Part shown: positions 1 through 5,300 of the stretch, piece by piece
Layout: each line of letters starts with the position of its first letter
Numbering within the stretch: position 1 is the stretch's first letter
Source of the DNA: Pseudomonadota bacterium
GTDB taxonomy: Bacteria > Pseudomonadota > Gammaproteobacteria > Xanthomonadales > Xanthomonadaceae
Length of the DNA: 5,300 nucleotides
Direction: 5' to 3'
Assembly (NCBI GenBank): GCA_023438325.1
Contig: JAEXRB010000385.1
Location: 1 to 5,300, forward strand
Made by a program: the position numbers and the translations under genes
Notes under the pieces: generated by a model
The model's database searches: none
What the model was told of the DNA's origin: nothing
What the model saw: only the letters and a program-made list of their open reading frames with translations

Positions 1-387
1 TACCTGCCCCATCGCGCCCGCAAGTCATCCGATGATCTGGGCAAGAGTCTGGTGCAGCGCCCGGACGGCCGCTGGCGCTGGCATTGGGATCCGCGCCTGA
101 TCGAAACCATCGGGCGCAATGGCGAGCAACATCAGTCGCTGCTGATGGAAGCGGCCCAACGCATCGAAGTTCCTACCCTGCTCATCAGTGGCGGTCGCAG
201 TGATCTGGTGAATGACGAGCACATCGCCGAATTCCTCGGCCTGGTGCCGCACGCTCGGCACATTCGCCTGCCCGAAGCCACACACATGGTGGTGGGTGAC
301 GACAATGATGCATTTACTCGAACGATTCTTGATTTCCTTGTGACGTTGCCAGCCGGCAACGCCCCTTCCGCCGGAGAACAGCCATGA
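1..387 (+). CDS. alpha/beta hydrolase, C-terminal part (5' end outside window)
   Basis: This is the last 128 codons of a gene that begins upstream of the window; the reading frame is open from base 1 to the TGA at 385-387. The visible part matches the C-terminal half of an alpha/beta-hydrolase fold. A strand of the type PTLLISGGRSDLV carries the likely catalytic Asp (codon 202-204), and the later PEATHMV segment carries the likely catalytic His (codon 283-285), spaced as usual in the family. The nucleophile elbow that would hold the catalytic Ser lies outside the window, so activity and substrate cannot be judged. An internal GTG at 52 is not a credible start, because homology-like sequence continues upstream of it. 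The stop codon overlaps the start of fadE (ATGA), so the two are probably co-transcribed and translationally coupled. The pairing suggests a role with acyl esters or thioesters, which is inference. Fold assignment is fairly sure; substrate is unknown. Confidence 0.88.
   Translation, partial: YLPHRARKSSDDLGKSLVQRPDGRWRWHWDPRLIETIGRNGEQHQSLLMEAAQRIEVPTLLISGGRSDLVNDEHIAEFLGLVPHARHIRLPEATHMVVGDDNDAFTRTILDFLVTLPAGNAPSAGEQP
373..377 (+). promoter_or_regulatory. Ribosome binding site of fadE inside the hydrolase gene
   Basis: GGAGA lies six bases before the ATG at 384, within the last codons of the upstream hydrolase gene. Together with the ATGA stop/start overlap, it fixes the fadE start and suggests coupled translation. 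Confidence 0.7.
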
Positions 388-2852
388 GCATCGTGCTTCC
401 CTTCCTCGCCCTGCTGGTGGCCGGCATGATCGCCGCCTACTTCCGGGTATCGCTCAAGACATGGGCCATGGCCAGTGTCGCGGCCTTGGTGCTGGCATTG
501 GTACTGAAGGCCAGTGTCATCGCCACGGCCATCGCCGCACTGCTGCTGGCACTGGTTGCCGTGCCGCTGCTGCACACCGGCATTCGCCGCCAGAAGATTT
601 CCGCGCCGCTGCTGAAGATCTACACCAAAATGCTGCCGACGCTGTCGGAAACCGAACAGACCGCACTGGATGCGGGCACCGTGGGTTTCGAAGGCGAGCT
701 GTTCTCCGGCATGCCGAAGTGGAAAGAGCTTCTCGCCCAACCCAAGCCGGAGCTGACACCCGAAGAGCAGGCCTTCCTCGACGGCCCGGTCGAAGAGGTC
801 TGCAAGATGACCGACGACTGGGACATCACCCACGTGCGCGCCGACCTGCCGCCGGAAATCTGGGAATACCTGGGCACCCACAAGTTCTTCGGCATGATCA
901 TTCCGAAGGAATACGGCGGCCTGGGCTTTTCGGCCACCGCGCACTCACGCGTGATTGCCAAGCTGGCGTCGATTTCAAGCGTGCTTTCCTCCACCGTCGG
1001 CGTGCCCAACTCGCTCGGCCCGGCGGAACTGCTGCTGCATTACGGCACCGACGAACAGAAGAACCACTACCTGCCGCGCTTGGCCGTGGGCAAGGAAATC
1101 CCCTGCTTTGCCCTCACCGGCCCTACCGCCGGTTCCGATGCCACCTCCATCCCCGATCACGGCATCGTCTGCGAAGGCGAGTGGAACGGCGCCAAGGTGC
1201 TGGGCGTGAAGCTCTCCTTCGACAAGCGCTACATCACGCTGGCGCCGGTGGCCACGGTGATCGGCCTGGCGTTCCGCTTGTACGACCCTGAAAAACTGCT
1301 GGGCGACAAGGAAGATCGCGGCATCACTCTGGCACTGATGCCGCGCGAAACCCCAGGCTTGGAAGTAGGCCGCCGCCATTTCCCGCTCAACTGCACCTTC
1401 CAGAACGGCCCGGTGCGTGGTCAGGACGTGTTCCTGCCGCTGTCGGCACTGATCGGCGGCGAGGATTACATCGGCCACGGCTGGCGCATGCTGGTGGAGT
1501 GTCTCTCGGTGGGGCGCGCCATCACGCTGCCGTCCACCGCATCGGGCGGCATGAAGGGCGGCGCGTTGGTGACCGGCGCCTATGCCCGCATCCGCAAGCA
1601 GTTCGGCCTTTCCATCGGCCGCTTCGAGGGCGTGGAAGAAGCCCTGGCGCGCATCGCCGGCAATGCGTATTCGGGCAGCGCGCTGTCGCAGGCCACGGCG
1701 GCGGCGGTGGATCGTGGCGAAAAGCCGGCGGTGCCCTCGGCCATCGCCAAGTATCACTGCACCGAGAAGGGCCGGGAAACCATCCGCGATGTGATGGATG
1801 TGCTTGGCGGCAAGGGCGTGATCCTGGGGCCGAAGAACTTTGCCGGCCGCAACTGGCAGGCAGCGCCCATCTCCATCACGGTGGAAGGCGCCAACATCAT
1901 GACGCGCTGCCTGATGATCTTCGGACAGGGCGCAATCCGCTGCCATCCCTGGGTATTGCAGGAAATCCAGGCGGCCAAGCATCCCGATCCGGAAACCCGC
2001 GTGCGCGAGTTCGACCGCACCTTGTTCGGCCATATCGGTTTCGGCGTATCCAACGCCGTGCGCAGTCTGGTACTCGGCCTGACCGGCGCCTCGATGGGCA
2101 AGGTGCCGGGGGATTCCTACACCCGTCGCTACTACCGCAAGCTCAACCGTTATTCGGCCAATCTGGCACTGGTATCGGATGTCTCGATGCTCACCCTCGG
2201 CGGCAAGCTCAAGTTCAAGGAACGCCTCTCCGGGCGCCTGGGCGACGTGCTGAGCCAGCTCTACATCGCCAGCGCTATGCTCAAGCGCTATGAGGATCAG
2301 GATCGCCCTGCCGGTGATCGTCCGCTGCTGGCCTGGGCCTTCCACGATTGCGCCCACAAGATCGAACTGGCGCTGTCCGAAGCCCTGCGCAACTTCCCGA
2401 TCAAGCCGGTCGGCTGGCTGCTGTGGATGCTGGTGTTCCCGTGGGGACGCCGCGCGCATGCACCGGGCGATCGCCTCGGCCATCGCGTGGCCGCCCTGCT
2501 GCTGACGCCAAGCGATACCCGCGACCGCCTCGGCGAAGGCGCCTTCCTGACACCCTGCGCCAACAATCCCGGCGGCCGCATCAACGCCGCACTGCCCAAG
2601 GTGATCGCGGCTGAGCCGGTGGAGCGCAAGTTCCACAAGGCCATCAAGGCCGGCCAGATCGAAGCGCTGACCACGGAAGCACAACTGCAGGAAGCCCAAC
2701 TCAAGGGCATCCTGACGGCGAACGAAGTGGAGATCCTGAAGGAACTGCACGCCCTCACGCTGGATGCGATCAGCGTGGATGATTTCGATCCTTCCGAACT
2801 GGTCGCCGCAAGCTTCGTGCAAAAGCCCGGATCACGAAGCCAGGCAGCCTGA
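384..2852 (+). CDS. fadE: Long-form acyl-CoA dehydrogenase FadE
   Basis: FadE is the FAD-dependent enzyme that oxidises acyl-CoA to trans-2-enoyl-CoA, the first step of the beta-oxidation cycle, passing electrons towards the quinone pool via electron-transfer flavoprotein. At 822 aa it is close to E. coli FadE (about 814 aa) and far longer than ordinary 380-aa acyl-CoA dehydrogenases. Residues 1-20 and 26-66 are hydrophobic, indicating an N-terminal membrane anchor. The acyl-CoA dehydrogenase core follows: EEQAFLDGPVEE (about 127-138), VGVPNSLGPAELL, the flavin-contacting TGPTAGSDA (245-253) and GWRMLVECLSVGRAITLPS (from 366). ITVEGANI places the probable catalytic base at Glu501, by analogy with the C-terminal-type Glu of medium-chain dehydrogenase. 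From about 515 on is the FadE-specific DUF1974-type region, including RRYYRKLNRYSANLAL (from 581) and the C-terminal SVDDFDPSEL (797-806). The ATG at 384 has a good GGAGA site and overlaps the hydrolase stop. No frameshift or missing key residue was seen. Confidence 0.97.
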   Translation: MSIVLPFLALLVAGMIAAYFRVSLKTWAMASVAALVLALVLKASVIATAIAALLLALVAVPLLHTGIRRQKISAPLLKIYTKMLPTLSETEQTALDAGTVGFEGELFSGMPKWKELLAQPKPELTPEEQAFLDGPVEEVCKMTDDWDITHVRADLPPEIWEYLGTHKFFGMIIPKEYGGLGFSATAHSRVIAKLASISSVLSSTVGVPNSLGPAELLLHYGTDEQKNHYLPRLAVGKEIPCFALTGPTAGSDATSIPDHGIVCEGEWNGAKVLGVKLSFDKRYITLAPVATVIGLAFRLYDPEKLLGDKEDRGITLALMPRETPGLEVGRRHFPLNCTFQNGPVRGQDVFLPLSALIGGEDYIGHGWRMLVECLSVGRAITLPSTASGGMKGGALVTGAYARIRKQFGLSIGRFEGVEEALARIAGNAYSGSALSQATAAAVDRGEKPAVPSAIAKYHCTEKGRETIRDVMDVLGGKGVILGPKNFAGRNWQAAPISITVEGANIMTRCLMIFGQGAIRCHPWVLQEIQAAKHPDPETRVREFDRTLFGHIGFGVSNAVRSLVLGLTGASMGKVPGDSYTRRYYRKLNRYSANLALVSDVSMLTLGGKLKFKERLSGRLGDVLSQLYIASAMLKRYEDQDRPAGDRPLLAWAFHDCAHKIELALSEALRNFPIKPVGWLLWMLVFPWGRRAHAPGDRLGHRVAALLLTPSDTRDRLGEGAFLTPCANNPGGRINAALPKVIAAEPVERKFHKAIKAGQIEALTTEAQLQEAQLKGILTANEVEILKELHALTLDAISVDDFDPSELVAASFVQKPGSRSQAA

Positions 2853-2861
2853 TTGCTCACA

Positions 2862-2898
2862 CGTGCCCGCGCCGCGCATCCGATGCGGCGTGGGCACG
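2862..2898 (+). terminator. GC-rich hairpin between fadE and the DUF4442 gene (terminator-like, no U-tract)
   Basis: The arms at 2862-2875 and 2885-2898 pair over 14 bp with one G-U wobble (2869/2891), leaving a 9-base loop. It begins ten bases after the fadE stop and ends 12 bases before the Shine-Dalgarno sequence of the next gene. No T-run follows on either strand, so it is not a classical intrinsic terminator. It could be a partial terminator, an mRNA-stabilising 3' structure for fadE, or an attenuating structure that lowers expression of the downstream gene. The structure itself is certain from base pairing; its role is not. Confidence 0.5.
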
Positions 2899-2910
2899 CA
2901 TTCCATTCTC

Positions 2911-2916
2911 GGAAGA
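2911..2916 (+). promoter_or_regulatory. Ribosome binding site deciding the DUF4442 start
   Basis: GGAAGA stands six bases before the ATG at 2923. It supports that ATG over the upstream in-frame GTG at 2764, which lies inside fadE and would add 53 non-homologous residues encoded across the hairpin. Confidence 0.65.
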
Positions 2917-2922
2917 ATCCCG

Positions 2923-3393
2923 ATGCCCTCCGCCCTGTCCCTGTATCGCCGCCTCGCCGACAAGCCGATGGGACAATGGCTTTTCAGCCGTCTGATCTGT
3001 TTCAAGGCGCCTTATTTCGCCACCATCCGACCGCGCATCACGGCGCTGGAGCCGGGCCGCTGCGAGGCTGTCATCGGCGACCGTCGTGCCGTGCGAAACC
3101 ACATCGGCACGGTGCACGCCATCGCCATGTGCAATCTGGCCGAACTGGTCGGCGGGCTGATGACCGACGTCAGCATTCCCGCATCGATGCGCTGGATTCC
3201 CAAGGGCATGACGGTGCAATACCTGAAAAAGGCCAAAGGCACACTGCGCGCCACGGCCACGCCCGACATCGCCGTGGTGGCCTCCGAGCAGGGGTATGAG
3301 CTGCCGGTATCGGTGGATGTGCAAGATGCTGCGGGCGAGCACGTGTTCCATGCGCGCATCGCTATGTGGGTGAGTCCCAAGCAATCGGGGTAG
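2923..3393 (+). CDS. DUF4442 / YiiD-type hotdog-fold protein, putative thioesterase
   Basis: This 156-aa protein looks like the DUF4442 (YiiD C-terminal-like) branch of the hotdog superfamily, many members of which act as acyl-CoA or acyl-ACP thioesterases. The recognisable core is VRNHIGTVHAIAMCNLAEL (from residue 57), where Asn59, His60, His65 and Glu74 sit on or before the long central helix in which hotdog thioesterases place their active site. It is followed by GG (77-78) and the beta-strand segments SMRWIPKGMTVQYLKKAKG and LPVSVDVQDAAGEHVF. Length fits a single hotdog domain that would act as a dimer or higher oligomer. There is no signal peptide or membrane segment, so a cytoplasmic location is expected. 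It lies 70 bp after fadE on the same strand, which suggests a linked role in hydrolysing acyl-CoA during fatty-acid turnover; this is inference. The enzyme activity is not proven by sequence alone. Confidence 0.88.
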   Translation: MPSALSLYRRLADKPMGQWLFSRLICFKAPYFATIRPRITALEPGRCEAVIGDRRAVRNHIGTVHAIAMCNLAELVGGLMTDVSIPASMRWIPKGMTVQYLKKAKGTLRATATPDIAVVASEQGYELPVSVDVQDAAGEHVFHARIAMWVSPKQSG

Positions 3394-3451
3394 ATGATGT
3401 TCCGGACGCGTGTCGCCCGTCATGCCCGCGCTGGTGCGCGCGGCGAGGCAT
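3394..3451. other. Convergent intergenic gap with a weak inverted repeat
   Basis: Fifty-eight bases separate the stop codons of the DUF4442 gene and the minus-strand transporter gene. The only structure seen is a short inverted repeat, CCGCGC at 3426-3431 and GCGCGG at 3438-3443, with a 6-base loop. No T-tract follows on either strand, so I do not call an intrinsic terminator. A weak bidirectional terminator or Rho-dependent termination is possible. Confidence 0.3.
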
Positions 3452-4783
3452 TCAGTCCTTGCCTTCTCCCGCCTCCGGCAACTTCTTCTCCTCACGCAGC
3501 AAGCGCCACGCGCTGACCGTCATCAGGCTCGCCATCAGCAGACCAAATCCGAACACCACCTGCGAGCCGAACGCCGCAAGTGCCCGGTAGGTCCACGAAA
3601 ACGTCAGCTCACCGCCACGGAAGAACGCCGTGTCGATCGCCGCGCCGGCCTTGTAGCGCCATTGCCTGTCGACCCGGGTGTAGATGGTTTCGCGCCCCGG
3701 CTTCATCAGCGAGAACTCGTTGGAACGCGTCACCACCTGGACGATGGCGACCACGATGGGCAACGGCGAAGCGGTCAGCATTGCAAATCCGAGCAGCAGC
3801 GCCGCCATCGGAATCAGGATCACCGGGGCCAGCCCGAAGCGCGACAGCAGCCAGCGCGTGGCGAACAACTGCACGAGCAAGGTCAGCACGTTCACCGCGA
3901 TATCAATGCCCGCGTAATAGGCAGTGCGCGCCTCGGCCGTATCAAAGCCCTCACGGGCGATCACCGCTTGCTGGTTGTAGAGCAACTGGCCGATGCCCAC
4001 GCCAAGGAACACCAACGCGGCCAGCCAGCGCAGCAACGGCTCTTTGGCGATCAGCTTCAACCCGGCCAGCACATCGCCCCCCATCGCGCTCTCGTTGTCA
4101 CGACCGATCTTCACCTCGCGCTGCACGGCCCAGCGGCGCAGCCGCCAGATGCAGACCAGACACGCGGCCAGAAACGCGGCGGACACCAGCATCAGATTGG
4201 CAAGGCCAAGTTTCTCGGCCAGCGCACGGGTGATGAAAGGGCCGGTGAACGCGCCGATGGTGCCGGCGGCGCCGATGTAGCCGTAGTACCTCTTCGCCTC
4301 GCCATGGGAGAAGACATCGGCCATGAAGCTCCAGAACACCGCCACCGAGAACACGTTGAACACCGTCACCCACAAGAAGAACGCCATCCCGCGCCCGGCG
4401 ATCTGGCTGTCGAACAACAAGTGGAAGCCCAGCAGGCACACGATGAAAAAGCCGAACAGCACGGGCAGGAACACGCGGCGCGGGAAACGGCTCACCAGCG
4501 CGCCGTAGATAGGCTGTGCGATCAGGATCAGGATGAAGGAACAGGTAGACAGCACCTGCAGGATCAACTCCTTCAATGCGATGCCGCGGGCGGCGAAGAA
4601 GCCGATCATCTCGGGCGGGAACACCGCTTCGATCTCGCTCGATGCGCCCATCGCATCGCGTACCGGGCGCAGCACGTAGTAGCCGCTCAGCAGACAGAAG
4701 AAGAACAGGAAAGCCCACAACAAAGGCGGGGATTGACGCATGGCGTCGTAGAAACGTCGCAGCGGCGCGGCGGCTGTATTCAT
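3452..4783 (-). CDS. MFS-type transporter of the NTP/NDP exchange (ATP:ADP antiporter-like) family
   Basis: This is a 443-aa, strongly hydrophobic inner-membrane protein with about 11-12 predicted helices and an N-terminal cytoplasmic tail of about 20 residues. Near the end of helix 1 is GYYVLRPVRDAMG (34-46). Further marks are FWSFMADVFSHGEAKRYYGY (150-169) followed by IGAAGTIGAFTGP, and the cytoplasmic-loop motif KPGRETIYTRVDRQWRYKAG (361-380) with AAIDTAFFRGGE after it. These match the bacterial proteins grouped with the TLC ATP/ADP translocases (COG3202-like) inside the MFS superfamily. The classical members exchange host ATP for ADP in Rickettsia and Chlamydia. In free-living bacteria the substrate is generally unknown, so nucleotide transport should not be assumed. 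The ATG at 4783 is the first usable start: an in-frame TAA lies four codons upstream (4793-4795, minus strand). Its Shine-Dalgarno match is weak (TAAGA). It is convergent with the DUF4442 gene and divergent from the GMC gene. Confidence 0.9.
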   Translation of the reverse strand: MNTAAAPLRRFYDAMRQSPPLLWAFLFFFCLLSGYYVLRPVRDAMGASSEIEAVFPPEMIGFFAARGIALKELILQVLSTCSFILILIAQPIYGALVSRFPRRVFLPVLFGFFIVCLLGFHLLFDSQIAGRGMAFFLWVTVFNVFSVAVFWSFMADVFSHGEAKRYYGYIGAAGTIGAFTGPFITRALAEKLGLANLMLVSAAFLAACLVCIWRLRRWAVQREVKIGRDNESAMGGDVLAGLKLIAKEPLLRWLAALVFLGVGIGQLLYNQQAVIAREGFDTAEARTAYYAGIDIAVNVLTLLVQLFATRWLLSRFGLAPVILIPMAALLLGFAMLTASPLPIVVAIVQVVTRSNEFSLMKPGRETIYTRVDRQWRYKAGAAIDTAFFRGGELTFSWTYRALAAFGSQVVFGFGLLMASLMTVSAWRLLREEKKLPEAGEGKD

Positions 4784-5080
4784 GGGAATGTCTTACGGTC
4801 GGCGCGAACGCTGGGGCGCACGGTACAAGAGCACGGCAGCACGTGGCAATCGCAATCTCGCACCACGGGGGCCGAGCAATTGCTCTACCCTGCGTGGTTA
4901 GGTTTCCAGAAAGGGGGGCGCGACCATGTCTTTGGCCGTCGCTCTGGCCACTGTCGTCGCTGCGGCTTTCACCCGCCATAGGCCGGCTTTTCGCCCAGGA
5001 TGCGGGGTTCGATGCCCGAGCCCTCATCAGGCGGGCAGCCGGGCATGTTCGTTTCGATCATCACTGCCACAGGCTCCATC
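4784..5080. promoter_or_regulatory. Divergent intergenic region, probable promoters for both flanking genes
   Basis: About 300 bp separate the divergent starts of the transporter and the GMC oxidoreductase, so promoters for both must lie here or just inside. For the transporter, a weak minus-strand candidate is TTGCCA (plus strand 4844-4849) and TGTACC (4822-4827) with a 16-bp spacer; the -35 match is good and the -10 match poor. No convincing plus-strand promoter was found. The region also contains a perfect 12-bp palindrome (4874-4885), a CACGTG palindrome (4840-4845) and a short ORF with a strong Shine-Dalgarno sequence (4926-5141), listed separately. Confidence 0.4.
4874..4885. repeat. 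Perfect 12-bp palindrome, possible operator
   Basis: GAGCAATTGCTC is identical to its reverse complement and lies between the two divergent genes, about 90 bp from the transporter start and about 200 bp from the GMC start. Symmetric sites of this size in such positions are often bound by dimeric regulators. No regulator gene is visible in the window and no second copy was noticed, so operator function is a guess. Confidence 0.3.
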
Positions 5081-5141
5081 GTGTTCGATTACATCATCGT
5101 CGGCGCCGGCTCCGCCGGTTGCGTACTGGCAAACCGCCTGA
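4926..5141 (+). CDS. Doubtful small ORF upstream of the GMC gene
   Basis: An ATG at 4926 is preceded by AAGGGGGG (4911-4918) at seven bases, the best Shine-Dalgarno-like match in this region. The first 16 residues, MSLAVALATVVAAAFT, are hydrophobic like a signal-peptide start, and their codons look plausible for this genome. The rest of the 71 residues (rich in Ser, Pro, Arg and Cys) resembles no family I recognise and uses less typical codons. Its last 60 bases run out of frame through the start of the GMC gene, which is clearly coding in another frame. It could be a leader peptide, a gene remnant, or chance. I lean towards chance or a leader. Confidence 0.15.
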   Translation: MSLAVALATVVAAAFTRHRPAFRPGCGVRCPSPHQAGSRACSFRSSLPQAPSCSITSSSAPAPPVAYWQTA

Positions 5142-5300
5142 GTGCAGATCCGGCCCTGCGTGTCCTGCTGCTCGAAGCCGGCCCGCGTGACTGGCACCCC
5201 TTCATCCACATGCCGGCCGGCATCGCCAAACTGGTGCACCAGCGCCAGATCAACTGGGACTACTGGACCGAGCCGGAAGCAGCCTTGAACGGTCGTCGCC
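5081..5300 (+). CDS. GMC-family FAD-dependent oxidoreductase, N-terminal part (3' end outside window)
   Basis: The first 73 codons encode the start of a glucose-methanol-choline (GMC) oxidoreductase, a flavoenzyme family that oxidises alcohols such as choline. The opening FDYIIVGAGSAGCVLANRL holds the GxGxxG dinucleotide-binding turn for FAD. VLLLEAGP follows, whose Glu typically binds the adenosine ribose. The later MPAGIAKLVHQ and INWDYWTEPE...LNGRR segments are typical of the choline-dehydrogenase-like branch just before GMC signature 1, which would lie beyond the window. The substrate cannot be told. I place the start at GTG 5081 because family members usually begin one or two residues before FDYIIVG; a weak AGG lies at 5071-5073. 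In-frame ATGs at 5045, 5012 and 5000 are alternatives that would add 12-27 residues with no family likeness; an in-frame TAG at 4979-4981 bounds the frame. There is no obvious signal peptide, so it is probably cytoplasmic. Confidence 0.88.
   Translation, partial: MFDYIIVGAGSAGCVLANRLSADPALRVLLLEAGPRDWHPFIHMPAGIAKLVHQRQINWDYWTEPEAALNGRR

Noticed and set aside
975..2822. 615-codon open frame on the minus strand opposite fadE
   Set aside because: It lies entirely antisense to fadE and has low-complexity, His/Gln/Arg/Ala-rich composition. It is a by-product of high third-position GC in fadE.
2764..2922. Longer N-terminus for the DUF4442 protein from GTG 2764
   Set aside because: It would overlap the conserved end of fadE and read through the hairpin. 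The ATG at 2923 has a well-placed ribosome site, and the product then has the normal single-domain length.
3426..3443. Possible bidirectional terminator between the convergent genes
   Set aside because: The stem is only six pairs and no T-tract flanks it on either side, so it is noted as an inverted repeat only.
4860..4900. tRNA-like string (GGTAGAGCAATTGCTC on the minus strand)
   Set aside because: It resembles a D-arm half, but there is no AGCTCA before it, no anticodon or T-arm, and no acceptor stem could be formed.
3410..4981. 523-codon open frame on the plus strand opposite the transporter gene
   Set aside because: Its product is rich in His, Gln and Arg with no family likeness. It is the expected antisense shadow of a GC-rich gene with a clear membrane-protein product on the other strand.
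4098..5027. 309-codon minus-strand open frame reaching into the divergent region
   Set aside because: It overlaps the transporter gene in another frame on the same strand, with Arg/Pro-rich composition and no recognisable motif.

Overview
The window is GC-rich, densely coding DNA with strong G/C preference at third codon positions. It looks like a gammaproteobacterial chromosome. The long FadE-type acyl-CoA dehydrogenase, an NTP/NDP-exchange-like MFS protein and a GMC oxidoreductase together suggest the Xanthomonadales (Xanthomonas/Rhodanobacter/Dyella-like), but that placement is inference. I saw no mobile element, CRISPR array, rRNA or tRNA.

Layout. (1) Positions 1-387 (+) are the 3' end of an alpha/beta hydrolase gene. 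(2) It overlaps by 4 bp (ATGA) the start of a full-length fadE (384-2852, +). (3) After a 70-bp gap holding a 14-bp GC-rich hairpin comes a small DUF4442 hotdog-fold, thioesterase-like gene (2923-3393, +). (4) A 58-bp convergent gap follows, then a 443-aa membrane transporter gene on the minus strand (3452-4783) whose family motifs resemble the ATP/ADP (NTP/NDP) exchange transporters. (5) A roughly 300-bp divergent region (4784-5080) holds a perfect 12-bp palindrome and a short ORF with a good Shine-Dalgarno sequence. (6) The 5' end of a GMC-family FAD oxidoreductase gene (about 5081 onward, +) runs off the window.

The first three genes probably form one transcription unit for fatty-acid breakdown. 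FadE introduces the trans-2 double bond into acyl-CoA. The hotdog protein, and possibly the hydrolase, could release or salvage acyl groups. The transporter and the GMC oxidoreductase are divergently transcribed and may share a control region. I see no convincing previously undescribed system. The points most worth checking are the translationally coupled hydrolase-fadE pair, the intergenic hairpin, the substrate of the transporter, and the palindrome and small ORF in the divergent region.
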